Positions 1-5,182 of a stretch of 5,182 nucleotides of DNA are shown piece by piece (the first letter of the stretch is position 1; each line of letters opens with the position of its first letter). Source of the stretch: an uncultured Collinsella sp. GTDB lineage: Bacteria; Actinomycetota; Coriobacteriia; Coriobacteriales; Coriobacteriaceae. The notes under the pieces were generated by a model. The model was not told where the DNA came from. It saw nothing but the letters and a program-made list of their open reading frames with translations, and made no database searches. The position numbers and the translations under genes were made by a program. The DNA lies in contig CALKBB010000017.1 of the NCBI GenBank assembly GCA_937989795.1, positions 1-5,182 of the forward strand, given 5' to 3'.

Positions 1-61
1 ACAGCATCGCGACCAGCAGGGCAAACGCGCACAGAGATAGCTTGTTGAGTTTTTGATCCGT
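1..61 (-). CDS. Possible N-terminus of a membrane or exported protein with an ACG start (partial)
   Basis: Read on the minus strand from position 61, the codons after ACG give DQKLNKLSLCAFALLVAML up to the window edge. Two lysines followed by an uninterrupted hydrophobic stretch is what a signal peptide or first membrane helix looks like. The frame is the same as that of the methyltransferase, whose TAG stop lies one codon (CGC) upstream, so the frame cannot begin further upstream. No ATG, GTG or TTG occurs in it until the ATG at 5-7, near the end of the visible hydrophobic stretch. An ACG in the exact place of the expected ATG suggests rare ACG initiation, a start-codon mutation or a sequence error. 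I see no clear ribosome binding site. Only about 20 codons are visible, so chance is a real alternative and the function is unknown. Confidence 0.28.
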
Positions 62-64
62 GCG

Positions 65-1168
65 CTAGCTGCGTTTTCGGATCAGGGCAATGTAGAAGCC
101 CTCAAAATCGCGGCTAGGCGGAATGGTCAGCGTGCCGGGCATGCCGTTGGCAATGGCCGAGACGTGGCCTTCGGCAATGGCTTCGGTAAGGGCGTTGCAC
201 TCGATATGCGGCTCCTCGCCGGCATCCTGGGCGCGACGCGCTTCACTTTCGCTCGGTGTGCCGTCGAGGGGGATAAGCTCGCAATCCATGTGCTTGTCGA
301 GGGCCTCTTGCAGGGCGTCCTCATTTTCCTGCGGCATGATCGAACAGGTGGAATAGACGAGCGTGCCGCCCGGTTTGAGGGCTCCCATGGCGCGGTCCAG
401 AAGCGCGCGCTGCGAGCGGGCGCACTTGACGAGCAGCTGCTCGGTCAGGCCGCGCAGGCTTTTCTCGTTGCCGCTGATGACGGTGCCCGTGCCGGTGCAG
501 GGGGCGTCGAGCAGGATACGGTCAAAGCGGAAGAACTCGTCAAGCTCGCGCGCGTCAATACGCATGACGGGCACGTTTTTGGCGCCCTGGCGGCCCAAGT
601 TGGCCTCGAGCTTTTCGGCGCGGGGAATGCTCATCTCGCAGGCCGTGAGGTGTGCCTGGCCCTGGGTGAGGGCGGCGATCTGCGTCGTCTTGCCACCGGG
701 GGCAGCGCACATGTCCAGGATGTCCTCGCCGGCCTGAGCGCCCAGGACTAACGGCGGCATCATGGACGACAGACTCTGCAGGTAGATTTTGCCGTCGCGG
801 TAGATGTCGAGGTCCCATAGGTCGGAAACCTGGGCCTCGGGCAGGATGAAGGCGTCCGGATACCAGGTAACGGTTTGGTGCGCGATGCCGGCCTCGTCGA
901 GTGCGGCGGCGATGTCCCTGGCGGTCGCCTTGAGCGTGTTGGCGCGCAGCGTGACCGGGCGCGTGGCTGCGGCGCCAAAGCCCTCGATCATGAGCTCGGC
1001 ATCGGCGGGCGTATAGGCGCCGGCAACCGTGTCGACCATAAAGCGTGGCAGGTCGGCGGCGGAGTGTTGGGCGGCAAGCTGGTCGGAAAGCTCGGTGGCG
1101 GCAAACTGCCTAAGCTTGAGCTCGGGCTTAACCTGCTTTTTCTGCTTACGACGACGCGGCTTGGACAT
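65..1168 (-). CDS. RsmB/NOP-family class I SAM-dependent RNA (cytosine-5) methyltransferase
   Basis: This 367-residue cytoplasmic enzyme is predicted to transfer a methyl group from S-adenosylmethionine to C5 of a cytosine in rRNA or tRNA. After a very basic N-terminus (residues 4-14) comes the family's pre-catalytic segment with RPVTLRANTLK (70-80). The Rossmann methyltransferase domain follows, with SAM-binding motif I DMCAAPGGK (152-160), motif IV DAPC (221-224) and motif VI STCS (273-276). C224 and C275 match the two cysteines used by m5C methyltransferases of the NOL1/NOP2/sun group for product release and catalysis. The C-terminal FEGFYIALI (355-363) is the usual last strand. It lacks the NusB-like N-terminal domain of E. 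coli RsmB and is shorter than RsmB or RsmF, so the exact target nucleotide cannot be assigned. It lies 59 nt downstream of the synthetase-like gene on the same strand, probably in one transcript. The start is supported by a purine-rich site 4-12 nt upstream. Confidence 0.93.
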   Translation of the reverse strand: MSKPRRRKQKKQVKPELKLRQFAATELSDQLAAQHSAADLPRFMVDTVAGAYTPADAELMIEGFGAAATRPVTLRANTLKATARDIAAALDEAGIAHQTVTWYPDAFILPEAQVSDLWDLDIYRDGKIYLQSLSSMMPPLVLGAQAGEDILDMCAAPGGKTTQIAALTQGQAHLTACEMSIPRAEKLEANLGRQGAKNVPVMRIDARELDEFFRFDRILLDAPCTGTGTVISGNEKSLRGLTEQLLVKCARSQRALLDRAMGALKPGGTLVYSTCSIMPQENEDALQEALDKHMDCELIPLDGTPSESEARRAQDAGEEPHIECNALTEAIAEGHVSAIANGMPGTLTIPPSRDFEGFYIALIRKRS

Positions 1169-1172
1169 CCGT

Positions 1173-1180
1173 CTTTCCTT
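1173..1180 (-). promoter_or_regulatory. Ribosome binding site of the methyltransferase gene
   Basis: On the minus strand the sequence reads AAGGAAAG, ending 4 nt before the ATG at 1168. The AGGA core is 7 nt from the start codon. It supports the chosen start. Confidence 0.6.
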
Positions 1181-1206
1181 CCCGTCCCAAATTGGTTACT
1201 TTCCGG

Positions 1207-1226
1207 GCACGCTGCTGCTGCCGTGC
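1207..1226 (-). repeat. Short hairpin after the synthetase-like stop codon
   Basis: GCACG (1207-1211) and CGTGC (1222-1226) form a 5-bp inverted repeat around a 10-base loop of three CTG units and a C. It begins one base after the TAA stop of the upstream gene. No T-run follows on the minus strand, so it does not look like an intrinsic terminator. It may be an mRNA processing or stabilising hairpin between the two cistrons, or chance in GC-rich DNA. Confidence 0.3.
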
Positions 1227-1227
1227 T

Positions 1228-3378
1228 TTAGTACTGACTCTCGTGCTTGCTAAAGAAGTCGAAGCGCGGGGGCAGCGGCTTCACGCGGTGCTCGCCGGGC
1301 TTCTCGCCCAGGCTCTCCACAAACTCGTCCGTGGAGGCAAAGATGTTGTCCCAGCTAAAGAAGGCAACCGGGTCGACGTCGAAGTACTCGCGGATGAGCT
1401 CGCAGCCGGCCGGGACGATGCCGTGCATGAGCACGGTTGCCACACGCAGCTCGGTGAAGGCGTCGACCAGGGCCTGCTTCATGGCGGCGTTGGCCGGCTC
1501 ACCCTCGAGCTTGTTGGCGGCCTTGGAGGCATCGCTCCAGCGCTTGTTGGCGGCGCGCAGGTAGTCGTCGCACACGGCGAGCGCGCGGTGCGTCTCGAAC
1601 TTGTACATGGCCTGCTCAAAGGCAAGGGCGGCCTGCTCGGCAGCCTCGACCACGGCAGCAGAGGCGGCGCCGGCCGGAATGCAGCCGTTGCGATAGGGGC
1701 TCTCGTCGCCCTCCTTGACGGCGACGCCGTAGAAGCAGCTGCGGGCCAGGCGGTTGAAGACGCCGGTCAAAAGCGCGCTCTCCTTAAGGGCCGGATCGAT
1801 GACGCGCTTGTCGTCGCAGGCGCGCACCTCGTTGCCGTCCTTGTCCTTGCCGGTCACGCGGGTGTCGTATGCCTTGGGGCTAAAGCTCACCGGCTTCTCG
1901 GACAGGCCGAGCGACAGCCAGTGCGCGCGCATCTGCTCGCAGGTGTAGTGGTTGAGCAGGTCGTCTGCCGGCGGGGGAGGCGTCTGCGAGGACGAGCTGG
2001 CCTTTTTGCCCATGTAGAGCAGGTGGTAGCAGGCGCTGACGGTGCTCTGCGTGAGGTTCCAGCCCAGGGCCTCCCACATGGCGGTCTGCGCGATGCAGTA
2101 GAAGTAGATGTTGTCCTGACCGATGAACTGGTAGATTTGCGCGTCGTCCGAGCACCACCAGTCGCGCCAGTCGAGCGAGCTGTGCTGGTAGGTGGGTGCG
2201 GGTACCTGCGTGGAATCGGCGGCGGGCTCGCCCATGAGGGCGGCATCCTGGGCGGCGACACCCTCAGTTACGCCGGCGGCGCGGGCATCGCGTGCGAGCA
2301 CGGTGCGCGTATAGCTGATGGGCGCCCACAGGCTCTCGGGCCAGCACCAGCAGGTGACGTCGTTCACGCCGTCGACCTCGGGCACCGGAACGCCCCAGTC
2401 GATGTTGCCGGTGATGCGGAAGGGCACGAGTGCCTTGCCGCTGCGGAAGCGCACGCCGCCGTTGGCGAGCACCGCGTGGGCGTCGTCGCGCTCCTTCCAG
2501 CTGGGGAAGGTGACGGTAAAGCTGCTCTTGTTGCCCTCGGGCTCCAGCACGGTGTGCTCGGGAAGCTGGTCCTCGACGGCGTCGAAGGCCTCGCGGAACT
2601 TGTTCTGGATGTAGAGCTGCGCCGGCAGCAGCCACTCTTCCATGGTCTTGGAGACCACGGAGCGGACCTGCGGGTTCTGGGCGAGCTTGGCGGTGTAGGT
2701 CTTCATAAAGTCGAGGTAGGCCGGCAGGTCGAAGTAGAGGTTGTCGACCGGGCGCAGCTCGGGCACCTCGCCGGTGAGCTGGCTCTTGGGTGCGATGAGC
2801 TCCTCGGGCTCAAACTGGTGGCCCAGATCGCACTCGTCGGCATAAGCCTTCTCGGACTTGCAGCCCTGGATGGGGCAGCGGCCGATCACCTGACGGCCGT
2901 TGAGGAACGTGCCGGCCTTGGCGTCGTAGAACTGCAGCGTGGAGCGCTTGGAGATGGTGCCCTGCTCGTGCAGGCGCTCGATAATCTCGGCGGTAACCTC
3001 GTTGTGAATCTGCGCAGCCGGCTCAAGGCCCGAGCCGCCGTAGATGTCGCAGCTGATGTTGTAGTTGTTGAGGGTCGCGGCCTGGCGGGAGTGATTGGAC
3101 TCGACATACTCGCCGATGGACTTATCGTAGCCTTCGTTTTCCTTGAGCTTGCGGTAGCTCTCCATGATGGGCGAGCCATAGCAGTCGGTGCCCGAGGTGA
3201 AGATGACGTTCTCGCGGCCCAGACGGTCGCGCAGGAAGCGGGCGAAGAAGTCGGCCGGGACAAAGACGCCGCCAACGTGGCCAAAGTGAAGGCCCTTGTT
3301 GCCGTAGGGCTCGCCGGCGGTAACGATGGCGCGGCGAGGCCAGCTGGGACGGTCGTTCATGGAGTATTTGGATGCCAT
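1228..3378 (-). CDS. Divergent methionyl-tRNA synthetase-like class I tRNA ligase (metG-like)
   Basis: A 716-residue cytoplasmic protein that resembles methionyl-tRNA synthetase across its length. In order I see: the HIGH-type motif HFGH (31-34); GTDCYG (63-68) where MetRS usually has GTDEHG; a possible zinc knuckle with C168, C173, C183 and H187; IDWGVPVP (326-333), matching the DWGIPVP of MetRS; FIGQDNIYFY (418-427), matching FIGKD; a KMSKS-like loop KKASSSS (458-464); and a helical C-terminal region starting near LLTGVFNRLA (536-545). Extra segments, relative to MetRS, lie at about 255-325 and 360-405. The canonical N...PW anticodon-reading segment is not evident; the nearest is ANKRW (610-614). 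It may charge tRNA with methionine, or be a paralogue with another role; a standard metG elsewhere in the genome would favour the latter. I chose the ATG at 3378 because AAGGAG lies 4 nt upstream, and a longer frame starting at 3471 would begin directly at the probable -10 element. It is followed by the methyltransferase gene. Confidence 0.85.
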   Translation of the reverse strand: MASKYSMNDRPSWPRRAIVTAGEPYGNKGLHFGHVGGVFVPADFFARFLRDRLGRENVIFTSGTDCYGSPIMESYRKLKENEGYDKSIGEYVESNHSRQAATLNNYNISCDIYGGSGLEPAAQIHNEVTAEIIERLHEQGTISKRSTLQFYDAKAGTFLNGRQVIGRCPIQGCKSEKAYADECDLGHQFEPEELIAPKSQLTGEVPELRPVDNLYFDLPAYLDFMKTYTAKLAQNPQVRSVVSKTMEEWLLPAQLYIQNKFREAFDAVEDQLPEHTVLEPEGNKSSFTVTFPSWKERDDAHAVLANGGVRFRSGKALVPFRITGNIDWGVPVPEVDGVNDVTCWCWPESLWAPISYTRTVLARDARAAGVTEGVAAQDAALMGEPAADSTQVPAPTYQHSSLDWRDWWCSDDAQIYQFIGQDNIYFYCIAQTAMWEALGWNLTQSTVSACYHLLYMGKKASSSSQTPPPPADDLLNHYTCEQMRAHWLSLGLSEKPVSFSPKAYDTRVTGKDKDGNEVRACDDKRVIDPALKESALLTGVFNRLARSCFYGVAVKEGDESPYRNGCIPAGAASAAVVEAAEQAALAFEQAMYKFETHRALAVCDDYLRAANKRWSDASKAANKLEGEPANAAMKQALVDAFTELRVATVLMHGIVPAGCELIREYFDVDPVAFFSWDNIFASTDEFVESLGEKPGEHRVKPLPPRFDFFSKHESQY

Positions 3379-3382
3379 GGGA

Positions 3383-3388
3383 CTCCTT
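3383..3388 (-). promoter_or_regulatory. Ribosome binding site of the synthetase-like gene
   Basis: AAGGAG on the minus strand, with a short spacing of 4 nt to the ATG at 3378. It is the only strong Shine-Dalgarno in the leader and decides the start against the longer frame. Confidence 0.7.
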
Positions 3389-3407
3389 CGCATATGGTGA
3401 GAGCGCG

Positions 3408-3426
3408 GCCGGGCGCAAGGCCTGGC
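3408..3426 (-). repeat. GC-rich hairpin in the synthetase-like leader
   Basis: GCCGGGC (3408-3414) and GCCTGGC (3420-3426) are imperfect inverted repeats with a 5-base loop. In the minus-strand leader RNA the stem has one A-C mismatch; in plus-strand RNA that pair becomes G-U. The hairpin sits about 20 nt before the ribosome binding site, so it could influence translation or be incidental in GC-rich DNA. Confidence 0.25.
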
Positions 3427-3459
3427 GACGCGGTGGTCAATTCGTGCATATCGTTCGAC

Positions 3460-3468
3460 ATTATCGCA
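3460..3468 (-). promoter_or_regulatory. Probable extended -10 promoter for the synthetase-like/methyltransferase pair
   Basis: The minus strand reads TGC followed by GATAAT, an extended -10 with five of six matches to TATAAT. No convincing TTGACA is seen about 17 nt upstream, which is tolerable for extended -10 promoters. A start near 3450-3453 would give a leader of about 72-75 nt before the ATG at 3378. Confidence 0.45.
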
Positions 3469-3496
3469 CATGCGGACGGGTACGTGGCAGGGGCGC

Positions 3497-3502
3497 TATC
3501 CT
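3497..3502 (+). promoter_or_regulatory. Weak candidate -10 for the DUF3267 gene
   Basis: TATCCT matches four of six -10 positions and ends 8 nt before the ATG at 3511, so transcription would start at or next to the start codon. No good -35 is seen; the nearest TTGACA-like string (around 3454-3460) is badly spaced. This is a tentative call. Confidence 0.2.
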
Positions 3503-3510
3503 AAGATGCT

Positions 3511-4080
3511 ATGAATGAGATTTCCAACATACATGCGTTTGAGGACGAGGAATTTCTGCACGCCTGCTTTGTGTGGGGGATGGCCGTGCTTGTGGTGTTT
3601 GCCGTGTGCCTGGTGCCGGTGTTTATGCTGCTGGGCGGGCCCGCAGACTTGGATGTGGCGGACGCGGGCGGCTGGACGGCGGTTTTGGGCTGGATAGTCG
3701 GCTTGGCTGCGGTTTCGGCGGCGTCATTTGCCGTGCACGAGCTGGTGCACGGTGTGTTATTTAAGCTTCTGGCGCCTGCGGGCGCGAAGGTGACCTTTGG
3801 GGCGAATCGCGAGACGGCGATGATCTATGCCTGCGCCGAGGGCGTGGTCTATTCGCGTGTGAGGTACATGGTCATTTGCCTAGCGCCGACGGTTGCCTTG
3901 ACGGTGGCGTTTGCCCTGGGGTTTGCGTTCTCGGGCTATCCGCTGCTGTGCTACTTGGCGGCTGGTCTGCACTTGTCGGGCTGTGTGGGCGATTGGTATT
4001 ACGTGCGGACCATCCTGCGCGACCGTCGCATTGTCGCCTGCGAGGACACGTCCTTTGGCGTCCGCTTTTTCGCAAGGTAG
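3511..4080 (+). CDS. DUF3267-type membrane protein with HELVH motif, putative metalloprotease
   Basis: A 189-residue integral membrane protein. Hydrophobic segments lie near residues 17-41, 57-74, 120-141 and 143-160. HELVH (76-80) at the end of the second segment is an HExxH-type zinc site, as in the DUF3267 family of putative membrane metalloproteases. The C-terminal GDWYYVRTILRD (160-171) and the later EDTSFGVRFF (178-187) resemble that family's conserved end, and D161 may be a further metal ligand. Substrate and process are unknown; protease activity is inferred from the motif only. There is no clear Shine-Dalgarno before ATG 3511. Upstream, ATG CTA TGA (3506-3514) makes a two-codon frame whose stop overlaps the start. 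The gene is divergent from the synthetase-like gene, and queH follows 61 nt downstream on the same strand, so a two-gene transcript is possible. Confidence 0.82.
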   Translation: MNEISNIHAFEDEEFLHACFVWGMAVLVVFAVCLVPVFMLLGGPADLDVADAGGWTAVLGWIVGLAAVSAASFAVHELVHGVLFKLLAPAGAKVTFGANRETAMIYACAEGVVYSRVRYMVICLAPTVALTVAFALGFAFSGYPLLCYLAAGLHLSGCVGDWYYVRTILRDRRIVACEDTSFGVRFFAR

Positions 4081-4089
4081 TCTTTTGGG

Positions 4090-4122
4090 ATGATTTTTCT
4101 GGGACGGGGATTAAAAAATCAT
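4090..4122. repeat. AT-rich perfect 9-bp inverted repeat upstream of queH
   Basis: ATGATTTTT (4090-4098) is the exact reverse complement of AAAAATCAT (4114-4122), with a 15-base G-rich loop. The outermost bases 4089 and 4123 could add a G-U pair. It lies between the DUF3267 stop and the queH ribosome binding site, which begins 4-9 nt later. No T-run follows the right arm on either strand, so a classic intrinsic terminator is unlikely. It may be a dispersed intergenic repeat or a leader hairpin of queH. Confidence 0.5.
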
Positions 4123-4130
4123 TGTGGGAG

Positions 4131-4135
4131 AGGAG
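4131..4135 (+). promoter_or_regulatory. Ribosome binding site of queH
   Basis: AGGAG with 6 nt spacing to ATG 4142. It lies within a longer purine run (GGGAGAGGAG, 4126-4135). The spacing favours ATG 4142 over ATG 4136, which the site touches, and over GTG 4124, which lies inside the purine run. Confidence 0.65.
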
Positions 4136-4141
4136 ATGTCC

Positions 4142-4717
4142 ATGAAGCCGTTGCTGCTGCACGCTTGCTGCGCGCCGTGCTCGCTGGAACCGGTTCGTCT
4201 GCTGCGCGAGGAAGGGTTTGAGCCCACGATTTGCTGGACCAATCCCAATATTCAGCCTCGCGATGAATGGCAGCGGCGCTTGGACGAGCTGCGCCGGTGG
4301 TGTGCCGATGGCGACATCGAGCTCATCGAGGCGGGGGAGGACCGCGAGCGCTGGGAGGTCGGCGTGGCCCCGCTGGGCGCCGATCGACCCCGTCGCTGTC
4401 GCGCGTGCTATGCCTTGCGCCTGGCCGAGGCATGCCGTGTGGCTCAGGAGCGTGGGTTTGAGTTTGTGGGCACGACGCTCGCCGTCTCGCCGTATCAGTT
4501 GTTCGAAACCTGCAATGATGTGTTGGAGCGTCTGGCTGCCGCCCGCGGTCTAACTCCGGTAATTCGCGATTTTCGCCCGTATTATCCCGAGGCCACGCGT
4601 CGTTCGCGCGAGCTGGGCATGTATCGGCAGAATTATTGCGGCTGCCGATTCTCGGCCGTCGAGGCGGCCATGGACCGCGCCCGCATCCGCGACGAGCGCA
4701 AAGCCGCCAAAAAGTAG
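4142..4717 (+). CDS. queH: Epoxyqueuosine reductase QueH
   Basis: A 191-residue cytoplasmic iron-sulfur enzyme (formerly DUF208) that reduces epoxyqueuosine to queuosine at the wobble position of tRNAs with GUN anticodons (Tyr, His, Asp, Asn). It is the non-homologous alternative to QueG. Family signatures are all present: HACCAPC (7-13), TNPNIQPRDEW (33-43, the NPNI-P segment), CRACY (86-90), TTLAVSPYQ (111-119) and QNYCGC (163-168). C9, C10, C86, C89, C166 and C168 are the candidate metal ligands of the family. The length is typical and no domain is missing. ATG 4136 is an alternative start that would add two residues. No other queuosine gene lies in the window. The 3' end converges with the S24-like gene, leaving 60 nt in which I see no clear terminator. 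Confidence 0.95.
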   Translation: MKPLLLHACCAPCSLEPVRLLREEGFEPTICWTNPNIQPRDEWQRRLDELRRWCADGDIELIEAGEDRERWEVGVAPLGADRPRRCRACYALRLAEACRVAQERGFEFVGTTLAVSPYQLFETCNDVLERLAAARGLTPVIRDFRPYYPEATRRSRELGMYRQNYCGCRFSAVEAAMDRARIRDERKAAKK

Positions 4718-4777
4718 TTCATTTGGGCTGGGGCTTTGAGCTGTCTGTGCGGTACGGTCGTTTTTGGGAAAGTCGAT

Positions 4778-5182
4778 TTAATTAAGCGTGTGATCGTGGC
4801 TCGCTTGATACCAAACGACGACTCCTATGATTCTAATCCTCCGTTTGTTAAACATCAGATCCGGACTTGCTGTTGCATATGAATGGGACGACAGCACAAT
4901 CATGTCGTTTCCTTCTGCAAATCGCCTAATTACCGGTGTTTTACCGTCTGCGAGCGCCAATACAGCACAGCCGTTCCAAGGCTTTGCGGTGGTATCGACA
5001 AGTAGTAAGCTGCCGGGAGGGTAAATGCGGGACATTTCGTCACCTTTGATTTTAACGAAAACGCTATGTGGGTGACGCTTGGCTACGTCTACAGGCGCGC
5101 AAGCATTTTGTTGGCTGTGCGTGATGCGGCGCTTTTGCGATTCGATATCGATGACGGGAAATGCGCCCTCCATTTCGTGGAT
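4778..5182 (-). CDS. LexA/S24-like repressor C-terminal domain, N-terminus outside the window, catalytic dyad lost
   Basis: The frame is open to the window edge (three further codons, I-H-E, precede the ATG at 5173), so this is probably the C-terminal part of a larger repressor, likely with a helix-turn-helix domain outside. Counting from ATG 5173, VFVKIKGDEMSRIYPPGSLL (38-57), NGCAVLALADG (67-77), VIRRFAEGN (81-89) and IIGVVVWY (115-122) follow the LexA/UmuD/phage-repressor fold in order. In active members the first block reads GDSM, and the third has a catalytic lysine before R-L/F. Here these positions are E46 and R83, so autocleavage looks lost. No Ala-Gly or Cys-Gly cleavage site is visible either, though it could lie upstream. 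G+C is about 50%, well below the neighbours, suggesting transfer, perhaps from a prophage or integrative element. It may also be a truncated or inactive relic. Confidence 0.78.
   Translation of the reverse strand: MHEMEGAFPVIDIESQKRRITHSQQNACAPVDVAKRHPHSVFVKIKGDEMSRIYPPGSLLLVDTTAKPWNGCAVLALADGKTPVIRRFAEGNDMIVLSSHSYATASPDLMFNKRRIRIIGVVVWYQASHDHTLN

Noticed and set aside
53..751. A 232-codon plus-strand frame opposite the methyltransferase
   Set aside because: It is antisense to a gene with intact SAM-binding and catalytic cysteine motifs, and its composition is that of a shadow frame.
1212..1221. CTG trinucleotide repeat
   Set aside because: Only three units; it forms the loop of a small hairpin and is unremarkable at this G+C.
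3379..3459. T-box leader for the synthetase-like gene (ACCGCG string on the minus strand)
   Set aside because: The leader is only about 75 nt, and there is no TGGN to pair with a tRNA acceptor end and no specifier stem; the six-base match is likely chance.
1192..3504. A 770-codon open frame on the plus strand opposite the synthetase-like gene
   Set aside because: It mirrors the minus-strand gene, is Val/Ala/Gly/Leu-rich without family motifs and has no ribosome binding site. Long antisense frames are expected in GC-rich genes with biased codon use, while the minus strand carries clear synthetase signatures.
4090..4141. preQ1 riboswitch ahead of queH (A-rich run before the ribosome binding site)
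   Set aside because: The A-run resembles the tail of preQ1-I, but the required C-rich partner and H-type pseudoknot pairing are absent; the run simply pairs with the T-run of the inverted repeat.
4718..4777. Bidirectional terminator between queH and the S24-like gene
   Set aside because: There is a T5 run at 4761-4765, but only a 3-bp ACG/CGT stem precedes it. I see no stable hairpin on either strand.
1..5182. CRISPR array, tRNA or rRNA gene, insertion sequence ends
   Set aside because: I found no regularly spaced repeats, no cloverleaf-like sequence with CCA end and no terminal inverted repeats with a transposase in the window.

Overview
The window is GC-rich: single lines of the coding parts counted by eye give roughly 65-75% G+C. 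It looks like chromosome from a Gram-positive actinobacterium, and protein style (Ala/Asp/Glu-rich, with a DUF3267-type membrane protein and a LexA-like repressor piece) suggests a Coriobacteriia, Collinsella-like host. That placement is an inference from composition and family resemblance; no marker gene here proves it.

Layout from left to right. Positions 1-64 hold what may be the first 20 codons of a membrane or exported protein on the minus strand, with ACG where ATG would be expected. Positions 65-1168 (minus) encode an RsmB/NOP-family RNA m5C methyltransferase. Positions 1228-3378 (minus) encode a large, divergent methionyl-tRNA-synthetase-like class I enzyme that lies 59 nt upstream of the methyltransferase and is probably co-transcribed with it. 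A 132-nt divergent intergenic region (3379-3510) carries an extended -10 for the minus-strand pair. Positions 3511-4080 (plus) encode a DUF3267 membrane protein with an HELVH motif. Next come a short AT-rich inverted repeat and queH (4142-4717, plus), the epoxyqueuosine reductase. The right edge (4778-5182, minus) holds the C-terminal part of a LexA/S24-type repressor whose N-terminus lies outside the window.

Three of the five clear genes act, or probably act, on tRNA or rRNA: the m5C methyltransferase, the synthetase-like enzyme and QueH. The membrane protein does not fit that theme. The S24-like gene has a different base composition (180 G+C in 360 bases by hand count over 4801-5160, i.e. 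50%), so the right edge may be the border of a mobile element or prophage remnant.

The most interesting points are: the synthetase-like protein keeps the MetRS fold signatures but has a changed KMSKS loop and no canonical N...PW anticodon-reading tryptophan; the S24-like domain lacks both catalytic dyad residues; a signal-peptide-like reading frame follows the methyltransferase stop with ACG in the start position; and a perfect 9-bp AT-rich inverted repeat sits just ahead of the queH ribosome binding site. Nothing here clearly amounts to a new defence or mobile system.
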